A program made the position numbers and the translations under genes. 64,000 nucleotides of DNA from Thermoplasmata archaeon (lineage in GTDB: Archaea; Thermoplasmatota; Thermoplasmata; Thermoplasmatales; Thermoplasmataceae), in NCBI GenBank assembly GCA_021802055.1, contig JAKAAY010000001.1, positions 35,658 to 99,657 of the forward strand, given 5' to 3'. This document shows positions 1 through 9,095 of the stretch, in pieces. The first letter of the stretch is position 1. Each line of letters opens with the position of its first letter. Below the pieces are notes generated by a model. It saw only the letters and a program-made list of their open reading frames with translations. It was not told the DNA's origin and did no database searches.

Positions 1-2163
1 CTATTCGTGACGCCAGTTCAGTTTGTTACCACTTCTTATTCGCTGGGCAAGGATCCAACTAGTCTGTCTGTCGCACTGCAATCACTCACAATGGTCGTCA
101 GTTCCATTTACACATTGCTGGATAGGAATCCACTGGTTCAGCCAAATCCCAACAGTGCCATCATATACACTTATGCCGAATCCACCTATCTTTCAGGTCA
201 GCCATTGGGTATGGAGATCGACCAGGAACTCAACAGCAGCAACATCTGGAATTATCCCTTCATGCCGACACCCTACGTGATCCATCAGTTCGTGGGCTAT
301 GATAATAAAACCACAATCACCGTTCTCCAGTTTGGTAAACCTTTTGGCATCGACTTTGTGAATCAGGCGGCAAGCATTGCAGACAACTACACTGGCGTCA
401 TCCCGGGCAGCAATTATTATGTGGCGGGCTCATCGGCTTTCAGTTCACAGTTGGGGCAGGAATCCCTTGGAGGTTTGATCACCGCCCTGGGTATTGGTAT
501 TTTCCTTTCTGTAATAATAGTCGGTGTGTTCTTCAGGTCACCTGTTTCTGCGTTTGTGCCGCTGATGATCTTTGGTATGGTCGCAGTCATAGCAATGGGG
601 GCGAACGGCCTTCTTTACACGTACGTGTTCCACTCTGAGGCTTCGTTCATAACGCCCACTCTGTTGCTCATCCTGCTGTTGGGACTGACAACAGACTATG
701 TTGTTTACATGATGTCCAGGTTCAGAAGAGAGCTCAGAAACGGGAACGGGGATGCTGTGGCAGAGGCAACTCACTGGTCTGGGCATGCTGTATTCACTTC
801 TGGAATAACAGTGGCCATGTCCTATCTCATCCTCTGGATTGCAAATGTGCCTTTATTCAGTGATGCTGGAATTACCAACGCTCTTGGAATCACTGTGTCA
901 ATACTGGCTGCACAGACATTCCTCGTGGCCCTCTTTGCAATCTTCAGGGAGAGGCTTTTCTGGCCGTCCAAACCGGCAGAGAGAACCCATGCCCCTTTCG
1001 AGAGGGGCATGAAGCGTGTTGGAGAGGCCGTAGTACATAACAAGGGGAAAATTATCGTTGTCTTCATCGTGGCAACTTTTCTTGCAACCTACGTCTACGC
1101 CATCACTCCTGTGGGAATGGATGTATTCAGCCTCCTGCCCAAGAGCAGCGGCATAGAGGCTATTTCGGTGGTCAATTCTTCCTTCCACGGCGACTTCTTT
1201 GAAAGGAATTTCATGGTCGTTAAGCTCCCGTCACCTATTTCTTCAGGATCTGGGGCAAACATAACTTACAACATGAGCGAGGTGAGTACAGTTACTTCCA
1301 TAGAAAATGCCCTCCTGCAGAACCATGGGATTTCACAGGTATACGGACCAACGCTTCCGTTTGGTTACTATGTGCCCATAAGTCTTGCTGGCATTCCTGC
1401 ATTGCAGCGTTCCACCTATGAATCTCAGATTGCATCCTACATAGGCACCAATACCAGCTATGTGGTAATTTATTTCCAGATGGCGAGTCTAGCCTATTCT
1501 GGGAATGCGACAGTTTCTGACCTCAATATCCCCTCTGAACTGTCGTCGGTAAGCACCCCCACTACATATTCATACTATATAGGCGGGCTCACCCAGGGAC
1601 TTTCAGATTCGAATATCTATGTGCATTCTACATTCTCACTCATTGTACCGCTCCTAGCCATTTCCATATTCATAATTCTGCTGATCCAGTTGAGTTCTGT
1701 CCTCACGCCCGTGAGACTTATTCTCATGGTGATAGCCACTGTGGTCATGTCACTGGTCTTCACCTATGCCTTCTTCTATTACCTCCAGCATCTGCCGCTG
1801 CTCGTCTTTGTGCCGCTGTTTACCTTTATCACACTGCTGGCCGTGGGCCTGGATTACGATATCTTCATGATCACAAGGGCCAGGGAAGAGGTCATGAAGG
1901 GGAAGGACTCCAGAGAGGCTATAAAGACAAGCATATCTGAGAATGGAGGGGTGATTATCACACTCGGTACAATCCTGTTCGTAACCTTCTTTGCTCTTAA
2001 TTTCAGCGGCATTGCCATCATTCAGGAAATTGGCCTTGGTGTCGCAATGGGAGTGCTGTTTGACACCTTGATAAGCTGGCCGTTTTTTGTGCCTGCAGTG
2101 ATGCTGTACCTGGAAAGGTTCAACTGGTGGCCGTCCAAAATGTCGAAGAAGCGGATAAACTAG
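1..2163 (+). CDS. MMPL/RND-family membrane transporter, 5' truncated
   Basis: The reading frame is open to the window edge, so the true start lies upstream; the GTG at 7 is only the first possible start inside the window. About 718 residues remain. Two multi-helix blocks are visible (about residues 155-310 and 545-705), separated by extracytoplasmic domains. Each block carries the charged transmembrane motif of the MMPL group of RND transporters: GLTTDYVVY near residue 226 and GLDYDIFMI near residue 612. These proteins export lipids or small hydrophobic compounds using the proton gradient. The C-terminal half is intact and ends in a short basic tail. The substrate cannot be inferred. The family call is firm; only the N-terminal end is missing. 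Confidence 0.85.
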   Translation, partial: LFVTPVQFVTTSYSLGKDPTSLSVALQSLTMVVSSIYTLLDRNPLVQPNPNSAIIYTYAESTYLSGQPLGMEIDQELNSSNIWNYPFMPTPYVIHQFVGYDNKTTITVLQFGKPFGIDFVNQAASIADNYTGVIPGSNYYVAGSSAFSSQLGQESLGGLITALGIGIFLSVIIVGVFFRSPVSAFVPLMIFGMVAVIAMGANGLLYTYVFHSEASFITPTLLLILLLGLTTDYVVYMMSRFRRELRNGNGDAVAEATHWSGHAVFTSGITVAMSYLILWIANVPLFSDAGITNALGITVSILAAQTFLVALFAIFRERLFWPSKPAERTHAPFERGMKRVGEAVVHNKGKIIVVFIVATFLATYVYAITPVGMDVFSLLPKSSGIEAISVVNSSFHGDFFERNFMVVKLPSPISSGSGANITYNMSEVSTVTSIENALLQNHGISQVYGPTLPFGYYVPISLAGIPALQRSTYESQIASYIGTNTSYVVIYFQMASLAYSGNATVSDLNIPSELSSVSTPTTYSYYIGGLTQGLSDSNIYVHSTFSLIVPLLAISIFIILLIQLSSVLTPVRLILMVIATVVMSLVFTYAFFYYLQHLPLLVFVPLFTFITLLAVGLDYDIFMITRAREEVMKGKDSREAIKTSISENGGVIITLGTILFVTFFALNFSGIAIIQEIGLGVAMGVLFDTLISWPFFVPAVMLYLERFNWWPSKMSKKRIN

Positions 2164-2239
2164 GGAAGCAATGAGTGCCCTGAGCCATTATCGTGTGGCG
2201 AAAGGATAAATAGCTTCCAGAGATTTCCGCTCAGTTTCC

Positions 2240-2467
2240 ATGAAGACTTACCTTGACGTTACGTTTTCCAGCGAAGGTGCCAAGCCAAGCGAAGTCATAA
2301 ACAGACTCAGGTCACTGGGATTTAAGCCAATGATAGGGGAGCACGACATGGTTTATGAGTGGGGCAAGAATGCCACTGCAGAAGATTCTGTGTGGTTTGC
2401 AGACAAAATTCAGGCCACCATGGAAGGGTTCAAGGTAATGTTTCACATCGAGACTGTCAGTGACTAG
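2240..2467 (+). CDS. Small conserved hypothetical protein (75 aa)
   Basis: This is a 75-residue acidic protein that I do not recognise. It looks like a compact alpha/beta domain: a beta strand at residues 3-9, a helix at 17-25 (SEVINRLRSLG), further strands and a final strand FKVMFHIETV. There is no signal peptide or membrane segment. A TATA-like element (GGATAAATAG, near 2205-2214) lies about 30 nt before the ATG, so the mRNA should be leaderless or nearly so. Its 3' end overlaps the convergent RNase P subunit gene by about 11 nt. Independent promoter and plausible fold argue that it is a real gene. Confidence 0.6.
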   Translation: MKTYLDVTFSSEGAKPSEVINRLRSLGFKPMIGEHDMVYEWGKNATAEDSVWFADKIQATMEGFKVMFHIETVSD

Positions 2468-2753
2468 GCTTGTAAGGTATCCTGCGTATATCTCCACAGT
2501 TTAAACATTTCACTGTAACCAGACCGTTTTTGAGCCTTACCTGAGAACCATGACTGTAAGGTGTGTTGCAGTTTTTACAGTATCTTCTCTTAAGGTGGGC
2601 AGGTATGGTTATGTCCATTCTCTCTGCGATCTTCCTGGATATCCTTATGTATCTTCTTGACAGGTCCCCAAGCGATGCATCTTGAGCCAGCACAATGAGT
2701 GACTCAATCTGACCTAGTGCCCTCTGTTTCAACGCAGGGCTATTCCGTTTCAT
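2457..2753 (-). CDS. rnp4: RNase P protein component 4 (Rpp21/Rpr2 family)
   Basis: This is a small basic protein with the Rpp21 layout: an N-terminal helical pair (residues 5-45), then a zinc ribbon with CKNC and CLNC pairs (about residues 53-56 and 79-82). It is a protein subunit of archaeal RNase P, which removes 5' leaders from pre-tRNA, and works with Rpp29 on the specificity side of the RNA. I chose the ATG at 2753 because it gives the short basic family N-terminus (MKRNSPALKQRA) and a GGAAGAAGG purine run lies immediately upstream. A longer frame to 2801 runs deeper into pyrC. The start overlaps the 3' end of pyrC by 14 nt, which indicates translational coupling. Confidence 0.85.
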   Translation of the reverse strand: MKRNSPALKQRALGQIESLIVLAQDASLGDLSRRYIRISRKIAERMDITIPAHLKRRYCKNCNTPYSHGSQVRLKNGLVTVKCLNCGDIRRIPYKPSH

Positions 2754-4011
2754 CCTTCTTCCTTTTGTTTGCGAACGGAATGTACTTTCCGAAGTGGTCA
2801 TCTATCATCTCCCCATTCTCAATCACCTGGTTACCGCCTAAAACGACATGCTGCGGAAAAACGGCTTCAAACCCATCAAAAGGAGTGAAAGTGACCTTTG
2901 AATGAAGGCGATTCTGGTTTATCCTCCTGACCTGCTTCAGATCCACCGCATAGAAATCAGCGTCATAACCCGTATCTATCCTTCCCTTGTTGAGCTCAAA
3001 GAGCCTGGCAGGGTTCTGGCAGGTCATCCTGACATATACCTCGACAGGGAGTATTCCCTTTGACAGTAGCCCCAGCATAATAGGGAGCCTGGTTTCAACG
3101 CCTATTATCCCGGACTTCCCATGTTCAAAGTCCTGTTTATCCCCCTCCGTATGGGGAGCATGATCCGAAGAAATCATGTAAAACCTGCCGTCCAGGAATG
3201 ACGAGAGCAGACTCTCCTGTGTTGTTCTGTCTCTAAGAGGCGGGTTAACCTTTCCCCACGGCCCCAGTTCCATTGAGTCGTTTAGAAGAAGGTGGTGAGG
3301 CGTAACCTCCTGGACGATGTTACCGAACTGGAAATCGGGCGGTGTTGAACTCACATGGGCAGCCACGGGTTTATTTATGGCAAGATCCCTGACGGTTTCC
3401 AGGGCCTTCCACTCACATCTTTCAGGCCTTGATAAATTGTGTTCCCTGAGATTCCGTGGCTCAGAGGCAGATGACCTCAGGCATTCCTCGTCCTCGGCGT
3501 GAAATACAACAGGCTTTGAAAACTCATTGAGAAAGATTCTGTCCTTATGGCCCAGATCCTTTACCCCCACTGTGTTTGTGCTGCCTCCCAGAAAAATCTT
3601 CAGGGATGAGGATTCCTCATGTATCAGCGGGCCGTTGCCTGGCATATAAAGCGAATAAAGGCCGAAGTCTGCATATGACTTGCCCCTCACTATGCTCAAT
3701 TTTCTCTCATATGCCTCATAGTCCCTTATTGGAACCAGGTTGTTTGGCATGTCAAAAACAGTTGTAGTTCCGCCATAAATGGCTGAAGCAGTACCGGTGG
3801 AGAAATCCTCCTTTTCTGTCTCGCCTGGATCACGGAAATGGACGTGGCTGTCTATTCCGCCCGGAAATACCGCTCCTGACAGCTCAACGGTACGCTCCCC
3901 TGTGAAGCTTCTGGCAATCCTTGCAATCTTCCCATCCCTTATACCCAGGGATAATCTTTCATACTTCCCGTCACGGTAAAAGTTTCCGGTGTATACAGTG
4001 TCGTACTGCAC
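2740..4011 (-). CDS. pyrC: Dihydroorotase
   Basis: This 423-residue amidohydrolase interconverts N-carbamoyl-aspartate and dihydroorotate in pyrimidine synthesis. The metal-binding motif HVHFRDPG is at residues 56-63. SSDHAPH, near residues 280-286, supplies the late active-site Asp. The length fits the archaeal/type I dihydroorotase group. An allantoinase or hydantoinase is less likely, because the HxHxRDPG context and the position next to housekeeping genes favour pyrC. The gene follows queE with a 3-nt gap and precedes the RNase P subunit with an overlap, so queE-pyrC-rnp4 probably form one transcript. Confidence 0.88.
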   Translation of the reverse strand: MQYDTVYTGNFYRDGKYERLSLGIRDGKIARIARSFTGERTVELSGAVFPGGIDSHVHFRDPGETEKEDFSTGTASAIYGGTTTVFDMPNNLVPIRDYEAYERKLSIVRGKSYADFGLYSLYMPGNGPLIHEESSSLKIFLGGSTNTVGVKDLGHKDRIFLNEFSKPVVFHAEDEECLRSSASEPRNLREHNLSRPERCEWKALETVRDLAINKPVAAHVSSTPPDFQFGNIVQEVTPHHLLLNDSMELGPWGKVNPPLRDRTTQESLLSSFLDGRFYMISSDHAPHTEGDKQDFEHGKSGIIGVETRLPIMLGLLSKGILPVEVYVRMTCQNPARLFELNKGRIDTGYDADFYAVDLKQVRRINQNRLHSKVTFTPFDGFEAVFPQHVVLGGNQVIENGEMIDDHFGKYIPFANKRKKDETE

Positions 4012-4014
4012 CCT

Positions 4015-4650
4015 TCAGACCCCCCTGATTTCTCCCCATATCTGCTTGTGAAGCTGAGTCATTACACGTGCCTGTACCCTGTCATGGATCACGCTCTCCA
4101 CAAGCCATTTGGGGTCAGTACCCCAGCATGGCTGAAACACTGCGGGAATACCTGCGGGAACTAACTTAAGAAATTTTCTGGAAAAATCGTAGTCTGACTG
4201 ATCCGATATTACGAACTTCAGGTAGTCACCATGCCTGAGAAACTTCAGGTTGTCGATTATGAATGAGCCGCTTTCTCCTGATGATGGCGTCTTCACGTCC
4301 ATGTCAAAATTTACAAGGTCTGAGAATGTAAATTTCTCTATATTTACGGCCCCGCTGGTCTCGACTAATACTCTTCTCCCTGCTTCTGTAACAGCCTTCA
4401 GGAAGTCGGCAGCATCTCTCTGAATCAGTGGTTCTCCGCCAGTGAAGCATATCCAATTTTCCCAGCTTTCAGTTGCCTGTGCTGCCACTTCTTCCGTACT
4501 GAGTTCTTCTCCCCCTGTGAAAGTGTATTTTGAATCACACCACGTGCACCTCAGGTTACATCTATTGGTCCTGACGAACAGCATTGGAATTCCTGTGTAT
4601 AGTCCCTCGCCCTGTATGCTGTGGAATATCTCTGTTATTCTCACTGCCAA
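4015..4650 (-). CDS. queE: 7-carboxy-7-deazaguanine synthase (radical SAM)
   Basis: QueE is a short radical SAM enzyme that converts 6-carboxytetrahydropterin to 7-carboxy-7-deazaguanine. In archaea this feeds archaeosine at tRNA position 15. The N-terminus shows ITEIFHSIQGEG and then the cluster motif CNLRCTWC (C31, C35, C38). FTGGEP near residues 69-74 is the SAM-binding GGE motif. The frame opens with TTG at 4650. The GTG at 4644 (MRITEIFHS...) lies about 26 nt from a TATA-like TGTAATAA (4667-4674) and may be the true leaderless start. No other archaeosine gene is in the window. Confidence 0.87.
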   Translation of the reverse strand: MAVRITEIFHSIQGEGLYTGIPMLFVRTNRCNLRCTWCDSKYTFTGGEELSTEEVAAQATESWENWICFTGGEPLIQRDAADFLKAVTEAGRRVLVETSGAVNIEKFTFSDLVNFDMDVKTPSSGESGSFIIDNLKFLRHGDYLKFVISDQSDYDFSRKFLKLVPAGIPAVFQPCWGTDPKWLVESVIHDRVQARVMTQLHKQIWGEIRGV

Positions 4651-4783
4651 CTCATTGTCCTTGCCATTATTACACTTTTGGCTCAGTGAAGAGCGTGGTT
4701 CGGAAGGCTAAATCAGAGCCGTTCTATGAACCGTCATGTCTGCCCAGAAAAAAAGATTATAACTCGCTTACACTATCGAAGCT

Positions 4784-5860
4784 ATGGAATACCAGCATAT
4801 TTTTGACTTTGCAAGAGAGGCTGAAACCATTCTCATTCTAAATGATGGTGAGGGTTCAATCGACAAGACGTTCTTTTACCTTACGGAGGCTTCCAGCGGT
4901 ATTTTTGAGGGATCTGCTCTTATAGTGGAGCCAAAGACCCTAAAGATAGTGACGGGAAAGCTTGAGGAAGAATCTGCCAGAAACACGGGTCACGAAGTCA
5001 TTACATTCAACACGATGTCTGAATTTCATGATATCATAAGGGAGCAACTCAAGAATGTTGAAACGGTTGGTCTCAACTATTCCTCACTCACTCTGAAGAT
5101 GTACATGGATCTCCTGAAAATGGTTCCTGAAAAGAGGTTTGTGGACGTGTCAGGCTCAATTTCAGAATCCAGGAAGTTCAAGGCTCCTGAGGAACTGAAA
5201 AAGATTAAGGAAGCTGCTAGAATTGCTGGGGCAGCCTTTGAGAATGTCCTTGAAAAGATACACGAGGGAATGACCGAGAAAGAACTATCTGCCGAGATCG
5301 GGTACCAGATGATGAGAGAGGGTGCCATTGAGCCGTCCTTCAGTACCATAGTGGCATTTGGCGCAAACAGCTCGATGCCACATTATTCACCCGGTGACAA
5401 AAAGCTCAGGAAGGGGGAATTTGTCCTGATGGATTTTGGTGCACTCTATGACAGGTACTGCTCGGATATGACCAGGACCGTTGTCTTTGGAAAGGCTACT
5501 GAAGAACAGAAGGAGATGTACACGACCGTAATGGAAGCGCAGTCTAGGAGCATGAATGCCATAAGGGAAAACGCAAACGGAAAGGACGTGGACAAGGTAG
5601 CGAGAGATATCATCAATGCGTCAAAATACAAAGGCAGGTTCATTCATTCCCTGGGACATGGGTTGGGAATGGACGTGCACGATCATCCTGCCCTCTCCCC
5701 CAGTTATGATTTTCCCCTTAAGGCTACGATGGTGGTGACCGTTGAGCCTGGCGTGTACGTTCCCAAGGTGGGCGGGGTAAGAATCGAGGATGATGTCATT
5801 GTCACTAAGGATGGCTTCCAGCAGATTACAAAACCGCAAAACGGTCTGGTTGAGCTTTAG
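4784..5860 (+). CDS. pepQ: M24B metallopeptidase, Xaa-Pro dipeptidase/aminopeptidase
   Basis: This 358-residue protein has a creatinase-type N-terminal domain (about residues 1-125) followed by a pita-bread M24 catalytic domain. The five metal ligands are visible in order: two Asp in MDFGALYDRYCSDMTRTV (about residues 212-226), His in HSLGHGLGMDVHDHP (about 288-302), Glu in VEPGVYV and Glu in VRIEDDV. It should release N-terminal residues before proline or split Xaa-Pro dipeptides in the cytoplasm. A TATA box (AGATTATAAC, around 4757) lies 27 nt from the ATG, so the transcript is probably leaderless. priL follows after 9 nt. Confidence 0.87.
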   Translation: MEYQHIFDFAREAETILILNDGEGSIDKTFFYLTEASSGIFEGSALIVEPKTLKIVTGKLEEESARNTGHEVITFNTMSEFHDIIREQLKNVETVGLNYSSLTLKMYMDLLKMVPEKRFVDVSGSISESRKFKAPEELKKIKEAARIAGAAFENVLEKIHEGMTEKELSAEIGYQMMREGAIEPSFSTIVAFGANSSMPHYSPGDKKLRKGEFVLMDFGALYDRYCSDMTRTVVFGKATEEQKEMYTTVMEAQSRSMNAIRENANGKDVDKVARDIINASKYKGRFIHSLGHGLGMDVHDHPALSPSYDFPLKATMVVTVEPGVYVPKVGGVRIEDDVIVTKDGFQQITKPQNGLVEL

Positions 5861-5869
5861 AAAGTAAAG

Positions 5870-6892
5870 ATGCCCATAATTCTGAACAATACCAGGTACA
5901 GTGAACCCGATTGGGCGAACTCCGTGCTTACGGGATACTCTGAGGATCTGTATAAGACCCATAAATATGCCACTGACCTCATCAGCGATGTCTCTGAGGG
6001 CTCGAGACTGGATGTAAAGGAAGAGCATGTTGAGGAGGCATTCTTCTTTTGCCTGTGGATACTTAAATGCATTGATGAGAGCACTCTCTCCTCAAGATTC
6101 ATAAATGAGATGCGAGACTACGTTGTCAGGGAGGCGGAATCAAATAAGGATCCGGATGTCCTCGAATCCATCGCCCAGGGAACTGGCCTGGATGCCACAA
6201 GACTGGATGAAACATTCTCGGTTCACTTTGTGGATTTCATAAGATACAGCAAGAAGCTCACAGGAAATGCATACAGACTGGTGTTTCAACCCCTCTCAGG
6301 AGGCAAGGTGGAGGTAGAGCCCAGGATACTGGTGAATCTTTACAGGGAAAAATTTGTAGAATCCTCCTTCAAATTCCTGGCATCGATTAAGAAAACCGAA
6401 GCACTGGCAGCACTTTCCCCGATGGAGGAGTTTATCTCTAGCGTGAAACAGGAATACCTGTCCCGCAGAAAGAAGGAGAAAGTAGATCTGGGAAATGTGG
6501 ACTCTTCAAAGTTCCCACCGTGTATAAACGAGTACCTGAAGTTGATGCGCGAGGGTGTAAACCTGCCGCAGATGGCAAGATTTACGCTCGTTAGTTTCCT
6601 GCATAAGGTAGGTATGAACTCTTCAGACATAATTGCACTTTTCCGTTCTGCTCCTGATTTCAATGAGAAGATTACCACTTATCAGGTCAACCATATCACG
6701 GGAGAGATCTCCGGCACGGTGTATTCTCCCCCCAAGTGTTCTGTACTACTTTCAAACCATATCTGCTTCAAGGGAGAAGACCCTCTATGCAATCAGGAAT
6801 GGCTCAAACATCCCTTGCGCTATTACCAGATCAAGAAGATGAGGGACATGGGGAAGCCCCAGACGCAGAAAACGGAAAAAAAAGTAAATTGA
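5870..6892 (+). CDS. priL: DNA primase large subunit PriL
   Basis: PriL is the regulatory subunit of the archaeal/eukaryotic-type primase. It stabilises the catalytic PriS and contacts template and initiating nucleotide through its C-terminal iron-sulfur domain. The protein has a helical N-terminal domain and a C-terminal domain carrying four spaced cysteines: FPPCINEY (about C216), PKCSVLL (about 289), NHICFK (about 299) and DPLCNQ (about 306), as expected for the [4Fe-4S] ligands. The C-terminus is lysine-rich. priS is not in the window. The gene sits 9 nt after pepQ and is convergent with srp19, with a 4-nt gap. Confidence 0.88.
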   Translation: MPIILNNTRYSEPDWANSVLTGYSEDLYKTHKYATDLISDVSEGSRLDVKEEHVEEAFFFCLWILKCIDESTLSSRFINEMRDYVVREAESNKDPDVLESIAQGTGLDATRLDETFSVHFVDFIRYSKKLTGNAYRLVFQPLSGGKVEVEPRILVNLYREKFVESSFKFLASIKKTEALAALSPMEEFISSVKQEYLSRRKKEKVDLGNVDSSKFPPCINEYLKLMREGVNLPQMARFTLVSFLHKVGMNSSDIIALFRSAPDFNEKITTYQVNHITGEISGTVYSPPKCSVLLSNHICFKGEDPLCNQEWLKHPLRYYQIKKMRDMGKPQTQKTEKKVN

Positions 6893-6896
6893 AGGT

Positions 6897-7157
6897 TCAG
6901 TATTTTTCAAGTCTTCGTTCAATCATCTTGAGCACCGTGCTCTTTCGCACCTCAGACTCAAGATCGTAAATGAAGCCTCTGCTCCATGGAAGCCGGGGAT
7001 ACGCACCCTCCCTTCTTTCATACTTGATGTTCATAGATTTGAGGATCTCTGTAAGTCTTTCTTCTGAAAATTTGAGCGCGGTCGCCCTGGGAATTCTTCT
7101 ACCCAGGCGCCTTGTTATCCTTGGATTAAAATAATCGGAGTAAAGAGTAATCTTCAT
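6897..7157 (-). CDS. srp19: Signal recognition particle 19 kDa protein
   Basis: SRP19 binds the tips of helices 6 and 8 of SRP RNA and prepares it for SRP54 binding, so it acts in co-translational targeting to the membrane. This 86-residue version has the family core: YSDYFNPRITRRLGRRIPRA at residues 7-26, followed by the EILKSMN helix and a basic RREGAYPRLPWSRGF loop. It is short but complete for archaea. The start overlaps the last codon of the S8e gene (7154-7157, ATGA-type overlap), which makes an S8e-SRP19 operon. The SRP RNA and SRP54 genes are not in the window. Confidence 0.88.
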   Translation of the reverse strand: MKITLYSDYFNPRITRRLGRRIPRATALKFSEERLTEILKSMNIKYERREGAYPRLPWSRGFIYDLESEVRKSTVLKMIERRLEKY

Positions 7158-7531
7158 ACAAGAACGGCGTTGATAACCCCGTCTTGTCCAGGTCTTGAAG
7201 TAACCCTTGCATTTCCGGCTTCGGTACTGATTATTGTCCCCTTGTTTACTATATTTCGCTGGACATAGTGGGGGTTAGCTGGATTTTCCTTGACCGTGAT
7301 AATCTTGGTTCTGATCATCTTCTTTTCCTTGGGATCATACACGTTCGCAATGTTAGACTCCATCAGAACAACCTTAGTGTTACTTCCAAAGCCTCTCTGG
7401 ACTTTTCTCCTGATCTCGCCTACTCTAGTGAGGGTTGGTTCCCTACCCAGTTCATATCTCTTCTTGATTCTGGACTGCCTTCTCTTTCCCCCGGTATATT
7501 TCCTAGAGGCTTTGCCCATGAACGTTGTCAT
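7154..7531 (-). CDS. rps8e: 30S ribosomal protein S8e
   Basis: This is an archaeal/eukaryotic small-subunit protein of 125 residues, with the typical opening GKASRKYTGGKRRQSRIKKR and the central block NPANPHYVQRNIVNKGTII. It binds 16S rRNA. Two in-frame ATG codons are possible (7531 and 7519). The one at 7531 is favoured because the TATA box TTTTTTATATA on the minus strand (7555-7567) sits about 27-29 nt away, which predicts a leaderless message starting at or near that ATG. srp19 follows with an overlap. Confidence 0.92.
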   Translation of the reverse strand: MTTFMGKASRKYTGGKRRQSRIKKRYELGREPTLTRVGEIRRKVQRGFGSNTKVVLMESNIANVYDPKEKKMIRTKIITVKENPANPHYVQRNIVNKGTIISTEAGNARVTSRPGQDGVINAVLV

Positions 7532-7553
7532 TCCTGTCTCGTATCATTAAGTG

Positions 7554-7568
7554 CTATATAAAAAAAAT
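7554..7568 (-). promoter_or_regulatory. TATA box of the S8e-srp19 operon
   Basis: The minus strand reads a T run followed by TATATA, centred near 7559. The distance to the S8e ATG (7531) is about 27 nt, the normal TATA-to-start-site spacing in archaea, so transcription should begin at or next to the start codon. Confidence 0.65.
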
Positions 7569-7636
7569 CGTGCAGAAGGAGGCTAAGGCATACCTGTCCT
7601 GGTTAAATGTCACGCCCCCTTCAGAAAGGCTGTGAA

Positions 7637-8197
7637 TCAACCTAATGATTCGAGTTTCTCCTTGATGTAATAACGGCGTTCCGGTTCCACCAGAATTGCA
7701 AGAGTCTCGCTGGCTGGTAACTTGCCGAGACTGTTTATGATAGCGTTATTTGGGCCTATCCACGATACTTTCTCATACTCATAAATGAGATCGGAGATGA
7801 GGGCGTGTTTAGCCTTGAATATGGAATCAGTAAGATCGGAATTAACCCGTTCCGGGTAATCCCAGAGTTCTTCCAGATAACGGTTTATGGAATCCTCGAT
7901 CACCTCCACAAGTTTTACTTTTACACTTAGATCGGCAGAATTCATGGCCCTCTCAAGAAAATTAAGCTTTTCTCTGTTGTAGCCAGAGAGGTCGACCGTT
8001 AGGTGGACTATTCCGATACCGTCCATGGATTCGCCGCTGAATTCCCTGAAGATATTTTCTTCGGACGATTTCTGCTCCAATGTGTTGACCAAGATGATTT
8101 TCTCTACGCCCAGAAGCTTAAGGTACCTCTTAAGACGCTCCGCATAGACCTTCTCTCCCTTGGGATCACGCTTCAGCGCTGCACCTATTACCCTCAT
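7637..8197 (-). CDS. Uncharacterised alpha/beta protein (186 aa)
   Basis: I do not recognise this family. The N-terminus looks like a Rossmann-type start: strand RVIGAAL, then a helix ending in LKRYLKLLGVEKIILVN, where a strand carries the turn to the next layer. A second strand, GIGIVHLTVDLSG, lies near residues 60-75. The C-terminal half is helical and ends with a strand pair TLAILVEPERRYYI. There is no P-loop, metal motif or membrane segment. It follows the 109-residue basic protein gene (22-nt gap) and probably shares its promoter. Codon use resembles the neighbours, so it is probably a vertically inherited lineage-specific gene. Confidence 0.6.
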   Translation of the reverse strand: MRVIGAALKRDPKGEKVYAERLKRYLKLLGVEKIILVNTLEQKSSEENIFREFSGESMDGIGIVHLTVDLSGYNREKLNFLERAMNSADLSVKVKLVEVIEDSINRYLEELWDYPERVNSDLTDSIFKAKHALISDLIYEYEKVSWIGPNNAIINSLGKLPASETLAILVEPERRYYIKEKLESLG

Positions 8198-8219
8198 TCA
8201 AACCATCGTATGATAGGAA

Positions 8220-8549
8220 TCACCTGTACTTGCTATAATCATAGACCAGGTCCAAAAGTTTCCTTTCCATTGAATTGTCGATTATGCCTTCGGAGTGTTT
8301 CTTAACTATGTAATCCTTGGCTTCCTTCACTCCCTTCTTTGAAGCTATGGCATAGACGCTGCCCTTTATCTGTCCCCTGATGCTGTCAGGCAGAGATTCA
8401 AGTGTCCGGGATAGGATGAAACTAAACTCATCAATTCTACCCATGTCCAACTTCTTAATCTTGGCCTCTGGTTTCTTCCTGTCATTGTTCTGCATTCCAG
8501 GACGGTATGGCTTATAGGGACCGCGTTTTCTGTATTTTCCACTGTTCAT
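8220..8549 (-). CDS. Small basic protein with disordered N-terminal tail (109 aa)
   Basis: I do not recognise this family. Residues 1-35 are rich in Lys, Arg, Pro, Tyr and Gly (for example KYRKRGPYKPYRPG), typical of a flexible nucleic-acid-binding tail. Residues 36-109 form a helical domain (DEFSFILSRTLESL ... KGVKEAKDYIVKKH ... ERKLLDLVYDY). The composition suggests contact with RNA or DNA, but that is inference. A TATA element (TATATAAATAG, 8576-8588 on the minus strand) is 27-39 nt upstream of the ATG. It is the first gene of a two-gene unit with the 186-residue protein. Confidence 0.6.
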   Translation of the reverse strand: MNSGKYRKRGPYKPYRPGMQNNDRKKPEAKIKKLDMGRIDEFSFILSRTLESLPDSIRGQIKGSVYAIASKKGVKEAKDYIVKKHSEGIIDNSMERKLLDLVYDYSKYR

Positions 8550-8801
8550 ATCTTTAGCAGAGTAGTGGTTGATACTATTTATATATTCTACAAACGAATA
8601 ATTGCCTGTATCAGTCAGAAATCAATGGAAATAAATTATTTGAAATACGCCGTGATTCTGTTGGGATCTAGCCTAGAATCTTGGATTCATGTTGCCACTC
8701 CTTACAGCCGTGCGGTTCATCAGCAGCTGATGCTGGAAAGACCCACTGGTTTGTATGAAAAACATATGCGCGGTTTATTTGCCATCTCTTGATCCGCCTT
8801 T

Positions 8802-9095
8802 ATGAAAGCAAATGAACTGAAGGAAATTGTTGAGAAATATCTGGGCATTCAGGAGGAGGCTATGGACAAAATTAAAATTTCAGTGCCAGACAACTCATTC
8901 CTGGAAACGGCAGCTAAGGATTACCTATCGATGATACGGAATTATTTCTCAGATTCAAAGCACTTCTATGAGAAAGGAGACTACGCAAGGGCCCTTGCCT
9001 CAATAAATTATGCTTACGGATGGCTTGATTCTGCAGTCCGATTTGGACTGTTAAATGGAGATTCAGATAACAGGCTGTTCACGCTTTATAAATGA
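8802..9095 (+). CDS. DUF357-like helical protein (97 aa)
   Basis: This short, wholly helical archaeal protein resembles the DUF357 group: a first helix LKEIVEKYLGIQEEAM and a second long region with YLSMIRNYFSDSKHFYEKGDYARALASINYAYGW-like content, a tetratricopeptide-style antiparallel pair. Members are widespread in archaea and have no established function. A TATA-like GGTTTATTTG centred near 8777 lies 25 nt before the ATG, so the message should be leaderless. It is monocistronic, upstream of the ribosomal S13 operon. Confidence 0.65.
   Translation: MKANELKEIVEKYLGIQEEAMDKIKISVPDNSFLETAAKDYLSMIRNYFSDSKHFYEKGDYARALASINYAYGWLDSAVRFGLLNGDSDNRLFTLYK

Noticed and set aside
8565..8792. A 75-codon reading frame between two divergent small genes
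   Set aside because: Its composition does not look like a protein, it overlaps promoters of the neighbours, and no ribosome-binding site precedes it. I also looked for a tRNA or guide RNA and found none.
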